From NCBI RefSeq assembly GCF_037392515.1, contig NC_090283.1:37092249-37156248 (forward strand): a DNA stretch of 64,000 bases. The letters run 5' to 3'. The notes beneath the pieces are model-generated. The model ran no database searches. It was given only the letters and a program-made list of their open reading frames with translations, and was not told the origin of the DNA. A program made the position numbers and the translations under genes. This stretch comes from Haliotis asinina. Taxonomy: Eukaryota > Mollusca > Gastropoda > Lepetellida > Haliotidae. Below are positions 36,101 through 48,100 of this stretch, in pieces. Each line of letters begins with the position of its first letter. Within the stretch, counting starts at the first letter, position 1.

Positions 36101-39100
36101 GGGTACAACAAGATCCAGGTCCCTGCAAGATCAGATGTTCCTACTGGCCAGCATGTTGGATGCAAACAACATCGAAATAAGAGCTCAACACATTCCGGGT
36201 TGCAGGAATGTGTTAGCAGATGCACTCTCTCGTCCAGGAAAGCCGTCTCCAACCAAGTGGATGCTCCACCCGGAGATGTTCCATCTCATATGCAGAGAGC
36301 ATGGAAGTCCACTAATAGATCTCTTGTCCACTAATTGATCTCTTCAACACACAACTCCTGGTTTATGTGTCTCCAGTACCAGACCCAGCAGCGTGGGCGA
36401 CCGACGCTCTATCCCTGTCATGGGAGGGGTTAGACGCTTAAGCCTTCCCACCTCCAGTGTTGATGCCAGCGATCGTGGTGAAGCTCAAATTAACAGCAAA
36501 GATACGTCTACTTTTGGTCGCACCCTGGTGGCCAACCAGGACATGGTTTCCAGAGATATGCCATCTCACAAGAGGAAGCCCGTTCCGTGTTCCAGTGTGG
36601 GACCGACTGTTGCGTCATCCTCACAGTCGGCTGCTGCATCAGACCCAGCCCAGTTTCATCTGTGCACTTGGTCCATTTGCAAAGAATGTTAAAAGCCAAA
36701 GGTTATTCATCGCAAGTGGCAAAGATTATCGCCAGGGCGCATAGACCTTCTACCAGATCACTTTATGATGATAAGTGGACTACCTATGAGTCGCAGGACC
36801 CTCTTACAGCATTGCCCCAGTTTATAGCTGAGTTTTTACGATACTTGCGCCGCTCGAAGAAACTCAGAGGAAGCACGATTAGCACCTGTTTGTCAGCATT
36901 AAACGTGGTACTGGCTGTGAGGGGTGACAGAAGGGTCTCTAAGATCCCGGAATTGGTGACGATGTTGAAAGCATTTAAGCTGGAGGACCAGAAGGTGACG
37001 TTCCGCCCTCCAGCTTGGGACTTGAATGTTGTTCTCCAACATTTGAGAGGTTGTCCGTATGAACCCTTGGAAACGACGTCTTTTGACCTGCTTACTAGAA
37101 AAACGGTCTTACTGGCCTTAGCTACAGCAGCTAGGGTCAGTGAGATACACGCCTTGGATGTGACTAGAGTCCGCTTTGAACAGACTGGACAAGGTGTAGC
37201 ACACCTAGGACTCTTGTGGGATTTCCTGGTGCCAGTACAGCCAGATATGTTGTTTTCTGTCCCGCCGATTTCATCTATAGTGGGGCCGCAGGATAGATCA
37301 GAACTATTACTGTGTCCAGTTCAGGCGTTGAAACTGTACATTAGGAAGTCCGCACCGCGTCAAGGTACTAGGAAGAGGTTCCTACCAGTCTCGACATCGG
37401 CTAAAGGGGAAGTTAACAGAAACACCATAGCGCTTTGGTTGAGGCAGACTATTCTAGCGGCATATGATGCTCAGAGTCTCCCTCTAAGCTAATAGCCCTC
37501 ATGAGATCCGGGCGTTAGCGTCGACCATGGCCCTGCACAGGAATTGTTCGGGTTCCCGATATCATGGCTGGTTGTTTGTGGAAGTCGTCGACGGTCTTCG
37601 CTGGTCATTACCTACGTGACTTAGCAGTAGCGGACATTGAGGAACTGCAGTCTTTCGGAAATGGTCAAGAAGCGAACCAGTGCCGACAAACTTGATCCCC
37701 CCTCTTCGAAGGACAGCACCACCAAGAACTCCATTGTTGGTACCTCCTTCGTCAACTTCTCGGCTTGTCATCCGCCAAGGAGGGAGGAGATGTACCCATG
37801 GCCCATGACATCTACTGTGAGGCGACTGCCCATTGCTGTGTAAATAGTCAAATTTTGAAGACAGGAGAAGGGGGAGATCTAATTGGGGACGTAAAGTTTA
37901 TCAATCTGTTCCACTGCCCTTGCTGTAAGAAAATAATTAGTTTTGTTTGCGTCCATGGCAGTTTCCAAAAATGACAACAAATGGGATTGCTTTCTCCTAT
38001 CCATTTACGGGTGTTTACATTGGCCAAAAAAGTCCTATCATTATACTGACTGGCACAGGACCTGGCATCAGTCTCAATGCCTTTTTTCATTGACGCCCCT
38101 AAACACCTGGCAATACAACACCTGTCCTCGTGGTAAATACTCTTAATCAGTCGATCGTAAAGGTGATGATGAGTTTGTTCGTCCAGGGTCATAGCATCCT
38201 GAAGTAATGACGTTATATCAGGAAGTGGTGATGTTTTTGCTGGACGACCAGGCTTCACAGTGCACACAGGACATTCTGCGAAGGTGGCGTGCGGATGAAA
38301 CTGCACAGGTTGGAAGGTGGTCCTATAAGGCTTTAATGCTTGGGATGCTAGTGTGGACACGAGTTTATGAGCTCTACATACCAAATCGGGTTGGGTATCA
38401 GGACTGTCGAGATCTAAGTGTATCCAGACAGTTCTCGAAACTGATGAGCATACGACTTGTCGCACTTGTACGGTGTGGCATTTTTACCGCATATGCGACA
38501 AAGGATAGATAAAATATGAACATGGGTGTCCATGGGGTACTTACCAACAGCTTTGTAAGTCTTAGGCGTGAAAAAATGGCCAGAGGCTTATACGTCCAAA
38601 TGAAAATATGGTCCATTTGAAGCCACTCAGTTCCTCCAATATGTCATATTTGAAACAAACCATTAAAACCCATGAAATTGAAAGCATCTGATAGAATATT
38701 TGGTACATTTGTAGCCACTTATAAAGTTATTTCCTCTTGTAAAATGTTACATGAAACCAACAGAAAGAGAAGTATAAATTTAAAAGTTCTTTTCTGATGA
38801 CTTGCTCCTCTCTCTCTCACTTTGGGGACCCGTGAAGGTCCCGGGGTAGAATAGGCCTTCAGCAACCCATGCTTACCACAAAAGGCGACTATGCTTGTCG
38901 TAAGAGGCGACTAACGGGATCGGGTGGTCAGGCTCGCTGACTTGGTTGACACATGTCATCGGTTCCCAATTGCGCAGATCGATGCTCATGTTGTTGATCA
39001 CTGGATTGTCTGGTCCAGACTCGATTATTTACAGACCGCCGCCATATAGCTGGAATATTGCTGAGTGCGGCGTAAAACTAAACTCACTCACTCACTCACT

Positions 39101-42100
39101 CACTTTGGGAGAGTTAAGCCTTTAGTTATAGACCAGTTCCAAATTGTTATCCAGCTGGCATGTAATGCGGGGGGATATAGTGGATCATTTTGTTTCCGGA
39201 GCAAAACTCAGAAACCGTTCAATATTTTTACACCAAACTTGATAGATATAATAATCTCAATCTATAGTTGTGCCTTTTGCTATTTAAAGTTTTTGCCATT
39301 TTTAATTTTTTTTTTTTTTTTTCAATGGAACATTTTGGTGTTAGTCTAATGGTGGGGTGGGCTTCATTTCCTGAGCAGAACTCAAAAACCGTTCAATATT
39401 TTTCTGCAGAACTTGGTAGAATTATCAATCAGAACCTAAAGTGGTGCCTTTTGCTATTTGCAGGTTTTTGTGATTTATTATTTTTTCGGTTTCCATGGAA
39501 AAGTTTCGGACATAGTCTCAAAAGTGGGAGGTGTGTTTCGTTTCCAGAGCAGAACTCAAAAACCATTCTATATTTTTCTGCAAAACTTGGTAGATATATC
39601 AATCGGAACATGAAGTTTCCATGGAAACGATTCGGACTTTGTCTCAAAAGTGAGAGGTGTGTTTCGTTTCTGGAGCGCATCTCAAAACGTTTGTAATATC
39701 TGTCAGCAAAAGTTGTAAATTATATGTGAAAGATCCAAAAGTGATGCCTTTTGCTCTTTACAGGTATTTGTGATTTATAATTTTCTGGGTTTCCATGGTT
39801 TCGGACTTTGTCTCAAAATGGATGGATGGGATTCGTTTCCAGGGCACAACTCAAAAACTTTTAAGTATCTCTCTGCAAAACTTATGAGACCCTAAAGTGG
39901 TGCCTTTTGCTATTCACAAATTTTTTTTATTTTTCATTTTCCCAGTTTCCATGGAAACGATTCTGACTTAGTCTCAGAATGGAGAGATAGGCTTCATTTC
40001 CAGAGCACAACTCGAAAACCATTTGATATCTTTCAACAGATCTTGGCAGATATATGAGACAGATCTTGAAGTGGTGCCTTTTGCTGTTTACAGATATATG
40101 GCATTTGTATTTTTCATGACTTGCATGGAAACGATTCTAACTTATTCTAAGAAAAACATCAAGAAACTGTCAGATGATTTGTCATTTTCTGGGTTTCCAT
40201 GGAACCGATTCGGACTTTGTCTCAAAATGGGGGGATAGGCTTTCTTTCTGGAGCACAACTCAAAAACTTCTTAATGTCTTTCCACAAAACTTGACATATA
40301 TGTGAGGCAGACCCTAAGGTAGACACTTCTTGGTTTCTACCGATTTTGGTGATTTATCATTTTCCCATTTTCCATTGAAACAATTCTGACTTAATCTCAA
40401 AATGGAGGGCTGTGCTTCGTTTCTGGAGCACAACTTGAATACTATTTGATATCTTTCAGGAAAACTTGGCAGATATGTGAGGCAGACCACCAAGTGGTGC
40501 CTTTTGCTATTTACAAAGTTTTGGCCTTTTTATTTTCCCAATTTCCATGGAAGCAATTCTGTCTTAGTCTCAAAAGGGAGGGATGGGCTTCATTTCTCGA
40601 GCTCTATTCGAAAATCATTTCAATATCTTTCAACAGATCTTGGCAGATATATGAGACAGATCTTGAAGTTGTGCTTTTTGCTGTTTACAGATACATGTCA
40701 TTTATATATTTCATGATTTCCAAAGGAACCGATTCAACCTTTAGTCTACAAATACATCAAGTAACTGTCAGATGATATGTTCTTTGTAATATGTTGGGGC
40801 AAGGGAGATATGTCATCATCTGATGAGTTTTGTTCCTATGGGTCATTCTTTTTCAGAAGAAGTCCTCCTTGGGGTACTTAAATGCTACTCTTCCTATTTT
40901 TCAATATAATAGTTACAAAACCAAAAAAACAATAGGTTTTGTCTTGTGAAACCATCCTTTCAGCCAAGACCAGGTAACTCTCGCAGCGTACCTTGTACCT
41001 CACTTTTCATGCTGTCATTCTGTTGACCAGACATGCATATCGTTCATTTGAGTCTGCTACCAACTGGTGCGATGAGTGTAAAAGAGTCTTATTCTGTATG
41101 CATGGTCCCTTTTCCATGTTTAGTTAATGAGCAAGCTGTGGACTTTTTTCCGATTGTTCAGTTGTTCTCATTTGAAAAAGTAGTCCCGTGTACATGATGT
41201 AAATGGCTGTGGCTTGATTTGAACTTCTCAACAAAACTTTTTACTGAATAAGCTAGAGAAGACGCTGATCAAAAGGGGTTAAACAAAAACAGATTCTTCA
41301 ATTTTGTGTGCAACTGTTATATATTCCAAAAATGATATAACACTGTCCAAGACTACTTTATTTGTTCTGTGATATTGATTTCTTAGCATGAATAAATAAG
41401 ATTGCTTGATTAGATACTGTTGTTTTGAAAAACATTGAAACTTTGAAAACATGTTATTTATATGTGCATGTCTGTTACATCTTACTTGCTTCACTCCAGT
41501 GTATAGCATAGTGGGAAAAAGTTGTTTATGGTCTCTTATGGGTACAATGTATAGACTCTTCATAATACTAAATAGTTCTGTTTACACACTTCTTGAAAAC
41601 TCCCAAGATGTGCACAGATGTTCATGACATCTGTTTTATTTCAGTGAAGAAGTATTCTCCAACTACCGTCATCGAAAGATAGTTGCAGCTAGTTTACCAC
41701 ACCCTGGTGATATAGTAGAGGCTGGACCTCTAGCTGTGAGTTTCAATGAGTGAGTGAGGGAGTGAGTTTGTTTTTACGCCGCTTTTAACGTAATCCAGCG
41801 GTATCACGGCGGGGGACAAGAGAAATGGGTGATTTATCATTTTCCCATTTTCCATAGAAACGATTCTGACTTAATCTCAAAATGGAGGACTGGGCTTCAT
41901 TTCTGGAGCACAACTTGAATACTATTTAATATCTTTCAGGAAAACTTGGCACATATGGGTGCTAGACTCCTGAGTGGTGCCTTTTGCTTTTTACAGATTT
42001 TTTACATTTTTATTTTTCTCAGTTTCCATGAAAACAATTCGGACCTAGTCTTAAAAGGGAGGGATGGTCATTGTGTCCAGAGCACAATTTAGAAACCATG

Positions 42101-45100
42101 TCATATCTTTCAACAGATTTTGGCAGATATATGAGACAGATCTTGAAGTGGTGAATTTTGCTGTTTACAGATATGTGGCATTTATATTTTTCATGATTTC
42201 CATGGAAATTTAATTTAAAAAAAACAACAAATAACAGTTAGTTGATTTATCCTTTCAAATATGTTGGGGTCAGGGGGATGTGTCATCATCTGATGACTCA
42301 TGTTCTTTTTGTTTCAGGCAATTCATTTACCAACAGAATACTACCCTATCACTGACTCTTACCCTAGAGAGGTTATTGAAGAGGGTAGACTCAGTAGTCT
42401 GCAGCTGGAAGGAATTGTACATGCTGTGAGTTGTTTTCAGGACATCCAAGGCTTTTGTGTATTTTAGCCTATCCTGCATTGCATATGGTATTGTCATTTA
42501 ACTTGTTTTGTGCAAACAACTCCCAAAAGCAGCCTTCTCGTTCAGTGAGTACTCCCATGACTTCTGTTTTGAGACAGCGGAATCCACTGAACATACAAGC
42601 AGGGAGGCAGCACCAGCTATGTTTGGCTGATTTGCCAGGTTACTGCAGGATAAGTAACTAATATACAGTGGATCTGATTTTAATATTCTTTTTCCCCCGC
42701 AACACATTTTGCAGGGAGTATGAAAATTCGCTCTGTTTGTCCATGCATCAGTCTCTGCATATTTGTCTTTACTGGAGCAGAACTTCAAAAATGTTTAATA
42801 TTTCTCCACCAAACTTGGCATATAGATAAGTCTGGTGGTGACCTGGTGCCTTTTGGTAGTTTTGCATTTCTGATTATAATATTTTTTGCATTTCCATGGC
42901 TACAGGTTTGACATCTCTGTACATCTCATCTGTAAACACTATCTCACTGGCTTCCTGTACATACTATATATTGTTGCTCATTGCCATACCATGTCATTCA
43001 CCTGATCAAGGGGCAAGAAGTAGCCCAGAAACATTGTGTTGTAAACATTAATGAAGTTGTAAATCCATACCATTTGTCATGTCACCCACCAACTTCTAAA
43101 TGCCAGTTAGGCATCCACTTAAAACCATTCAATATTTCTTCATCAAACTTGGCACATAGATAGGTCTTGTGCTGTACTGGTGCCTTTTTGTAGTTTTGGA
43201 TATCTGAACTAAACATTTTGCATTTCCATGGCAACAAGTTTGACTTTGACTGAAATTGGTGGTAATGTTCTTAACCGGAAGAAAGCTTTTGAACTTTACA
43301 GTACTCTCAATCCTATTAGCAATATAGTCACTGACTTGGTTGACTCTTATCAATTATGTAGATCAATGCTTGTGCTGTGGATCACAGGATTATCTGTTCC
43401 AGATTCTGTTATTCACAGACCACTGCCATAAAAATGTACCTTAGAATTGATCTTCAGTATCTCATGCACGTTCAAGAGGTGACTGACAAGACTGGGTGGT
43501 CAGGCTTGCTGACTTGGTTGACACATGTTCTAGTAGACCAATGGCATACATCAGTCTCATACTGTTGATCACTGCATTGCCTTTTCCAGACTCTATAATT
43601 TACAGACTGCCACCATATAGCTGGAATATTGATGAGTGCAATGTAAAACAAAACTCACTCACTCGCTCACTCAAGCACCGGAGGAGCATGTACCTTCAGT
43701 GTCGATATGTGTAGTAGTGGGCTTTTCACCTTTGCATGTCAGTATAACACCTGTCTAGTTAAAGATGTGATAGTTAGCAATTTCATGTTGACTTACAGAC
43801 ATTTGTTTATCAATCTGTTCAGTTTGAATTAGGATGGCCAAAGGTCACATTGCAAAAACTACATCGGCAGGCAAATTTCAGAAAAGAAGTATGTGTTTTT
43901 TTCTAAGTGATATTAAGTCAACAAATTTTGTTCATAATATGTAGCTCAGAATTGTCACAGTCTTTAAAAATTAGTGTATTTTCAGTGTCAGAGGCATACT
44001 GTAATACTGCCCAACAAACAGCGAGCAGGATTCTTTATTGGAGATGGAGCAGGTGTTGGGAAAGGCCGCCAGGTAACTAGACATTTTCCTTCTCTCTCCT
44101 TCCTCTCAGATGGGTAATGTGTTTTCGTGCCCCCAAAAACATATGAAGCACTGCAGGGTCTGGGCTGCTAGTGTTGGGATTTGACCTCTAAAACCATTGA
44201 TTGTAGATGTCTTCTGTCAATCTATTATCAATAAATGTTACTTCTTTGAGTGGCATGCTGTCGATAAATGATCAACTACAAGTATGGATTTATGAACACA
44301 AGAGCAGCTTCTAAGACGACTGTTACACAATTGCTTGTAACAAATATATGTCTTAGGGCACAAGATCATACCCATTCTTCTTTAAAAATGTATTAAAATG
44401 CACTTTGACAAAAGAATATGGAAAATAATGGAGTTTTGACAGCTAACATGAATTTAATTTACTAATTTTAGAGTTAAGTCATATGTACATCAATTATTTG
44501 TGTGTGAGAAAACTTTGAAATGTTGAACTTAAGATCTATGTGTCAAATTCAATGCAGAAATCAGAATAGAGCAGCTATAAATCAAAGAGTAGATCTGACA
44601 AACATCAGTAAACCTATCCATTTTGAACCTTGTTTGTGAGAGTTGAGCCTGTGGTAAATACAAAATGTTTTCTCGATCACATGCTATATTCTCAGGAGTA
44701 TCCATTGATTTTAGAACCATTTTCATTACATACTACATTTACAAACCCTTAATAATTGCTTGCATATTCAAACTGACAATTAAGTGTGGTTCTAAATCAT
44801 ACATGTGTCCACGCTAAAACTGTTATTATGCTGCAAGCCACTACCTGAACAAGAAGAAAACAAGTGCTCCCTCGACAAGCAATATCTAGACTTTACTTCC
44901 TGTATATTACAGCTGTGATCATGAGCCTACCTGGAGATACTTAGAAATCTTTCATGAAGTACACCAATTGTTTATGTAATTCTTAAAGATAGTATGCAGT
45001 GTTATTGTTTCGAAATTATTTAAATCGATTATCAAAGTCTGATTGTCAAACGATCAATAAACCAATTATTTTAGCAATTACTGCACCACTGTGTGTTGCC

Positions 45101-48100
45101 ACATATTATAGTGTAGATAACATATGGACATCTGACTGTTATTAAAGAACAAACTCACCACTTTTAAACAATGAAAATTTTCCAAGGAAATTTAAACTCA
45201 GACAATAAAAAACAATCATTCATTGATTAACTGCAGAGGAAAATGTATGTGCGGTTTCAGTACTTAGACATTAAGCTGACGCCATATGTTGATTTAATGT
45301 GAACTACAGTTGAATTACCTTTCCATGTGAAATGCATGAAAAAGGAGGTCCATTTTGTATATTGGACATGCACATGGCTGTTGTAAATTAACACTTTATG
45401 TTTCACTCTGTTTTGCACTGCATGGTATGTTAAATTACTTATTACTTTTTTTTAGTTTTTTTAGGTAATTTTTAAAACTTGTCCCATCTCATGTGATTTT
45501 TTCTTGTTCTTAAGACGATATAGTGAGAATGACTTGGAATAAAGGTTTCAGACTTTTTATGCCAGTCATATATGGTGGGGAGCTGGGTTACCCTCTGTGT
45601 TCGTCCGTCAGTATGGAACCGGGAATGTACTCTATCCACTTCTCCATGAAAAAATGCTCTGTGGAATGCAATGAACTTAGGCATGGGTTTTTTGGGGACT
45701 CTAATGGTGTGCATCTCATATTTAGTTTTTGTGCTTTGTTGGGTTTTTTCCACATTTGAACTTTGGTACGTTTTACAAAATTTCTCCATGATGATAGTGT
45801 AATAAGGAACAATAATCATTTAGATTATGCATGTGTTTTATAGGGACTCTAAAGGGGTGCATCTCATATTTTAATTTTGTATTTCATTTGTATTTTCAGT
45901 TTTATTGCAGTTTAAGCTTAAATAAAATTTTTAACTTACCTTACCATAGGTGTGTGCATATTACCTCAAGCTTTGCTTAAAAGAGTTGTTGATCCACCAT
46001 TCTCTCGATTAGCTACCTCGTGTATCGACAAGTGATCTCCCCAAGTGCAAATCATTCAAGCATCATTTTTTTTTTATCGCTGGGCTTAACATACTTTACG
46101 TTTTGTTTATCTCAATGTTCAGCACTGTCTGCGTCCTCTTAGCAACTAGATCCACAGGCTGTGGGCTGGGACGACTCTGAAAGTATTTTTTTTCTCTCTG
46201 GATTATAATGAAGACAAGCTGGAAGATATGGATGACAGATGTACCTTCCCCCCTCCCTCCTTTGCCATTTATGAGTGGATTGCGGACTGCCCTTTGCCTT
46301 CAGCTGACACGATGGCTTCGAAAGCTATTAAGCTCAACTCTCCAAGTTGTTGCTGAATCCAACAACAGCTCCGAACTTGCTCAAGTACGAATACGTGGTT
46401 CACAGTCTAGACAGTGCTGACAGTGGGGCTGCTCATGATGAGTCCCTCAAGTGTTTGTCTAGTTTGTTCCAATTGTCCAACAGGGTTCAAGACTCAAGTT
46501 GCTTGAGCTGGAGAGGACGTTAAAGCCTATTTCTGTGTTAGCTTCGGCTACCTCGGTGGCTGTATGGAATCTCACGGAAAGATAACTCATCTAGGATAGA
46601 CCACTTTGCAGCTTTATTCCAGTGGCAAGGGAAGGTGCTACATGACCTGCTGGCTCATTTGCGTGCGAAGTTGGCTATGACTAGGTGCACCTCTCACGAC
46701 TTTTGAACCCTTGCTCGTGGCAGGTAGAAGTCAAGTGACTGTTCTTACGAGCTCCTTTCACCTCTCGGTTTCTGTTCGATGGGAAGATCCCTGAAATTTA
46801 CCGTCAGCATGCTGAGCTCATGGACACCATGGTGTCCCTGCCATCCTTTGAAGCCACAGGTTCTGCTTTTCATAAAGGGAGTCATCTACAGATGTAAACA
46901 ATCCTTTCAACGTTGGATAGACTGCAGTCTAAAGCGGCATTTGATTGTCTTCATGAGGCAAAGAGGTCTTCTATGTGTTTCTGTGTGTTCTCAGCAACAT
47001 AATTATGACAGTTTCTGCCATGACAGCCAGTCAGCTGTAAGTAGACTTCACATGAACAACATCTCGCTCACATCTTACTATGCTGACGATCTGATGATGA
47101 AGCATTTTAGGTACCAACGTCTTCGTTACAGATGAGGCGTGTACCTGTTCCTATTACCTCTTCATGAATATTCAACTGACTGAAACGTTCCTGCAGCAAT
47201 GAGTATGGCATACACAGAACAATATCGCATTGCCGGTGGATTGTATGAAAAAGAAAATCTTCGCAACACATGGTGTTCAGACAAGATTCAAGCCATTACC
47301 GCTACGACAGTGACAGTGTCCTCTCGGTCAACTAACCTCAGCATTTGACCTGTTGGATAAGATTTCAACCACACCCCTTGCTACGTTGCTGAGACATATT
47401 TGACAGATATGAACTGCAAGAGTCATCTCTTTGTAGATATGTTGCTACAAGGTTGGGGTGCCAACCCAGAAAACGAGGTTGCAGGGGGATTTGGGCAAGC
47501 AATACACATACTTTCCATGTCAAACACCAGGAGATGAAAACTGTAATCAACAAAGTACAATGTTTGTCGACTGCTTTGAGGAACAGGCTACTGTTGGTCT
47601 ACACCACACCACTTGCATAATCAGTCTAGGATCAACATGATCTCACAGGCTGCTACTGCTATTCTTTCAAGTGAGATTCCCAGAATGGTAGAACTTACTC
47701 ATCAATCCACACACTCGTGGATCTACTCGCACCTTTTATACATCAATCAATGTGATTTGAGACATATACCAAGCGGACAACTTGTGTCACTTACGGCTTA
47801 CTGAGGACTTGGAGGTTCTGCACTGTTAGCCTACTTAGTGGAAGACTTCCTGGCTGACACTTGCCATGCCAGCTAGAGTTAGTGAGATTTTCTGCACTTG
47901 ATGCCATCAGGGTGTAGTTGAACAGTCCTGACATGATGTGTTCAACCATCCTGGCTGCTGAGTTCTACCTCATCCTTCTCATGAAATTAGGGCTTTGACC
48001 TCTACCTTGGCTCTCCATAGGAACTGCACAGTCCCAATGTTCATGGAAGGGTGTTCCTGGAAGTCATCGACAGACATGGAGGGTCTGATCTCATTTGGCC

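Larger units (their letters stand above)
32374..37830 (+). mobile_element. DIRS-type tyrosine-recombinase retrotransposon 1
   Basis: About 5.4 kb with a left terminal repeat, gag-like frames, reverse transcriptase, RNase H and tyrosine recombinase in the canonical DIRS order. It uses no integrase or protease. Several frameshifts break gag, RT and the recombinase. The RT YxDD box is YINN. The right terminal repeat and internal complementary region are not found, so the 3' end is truncated. It lies in sense orientation in the large intron of the SBNO-like gene. Its GC content is clearly above the surrounding intron. Confidence 0.9.
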
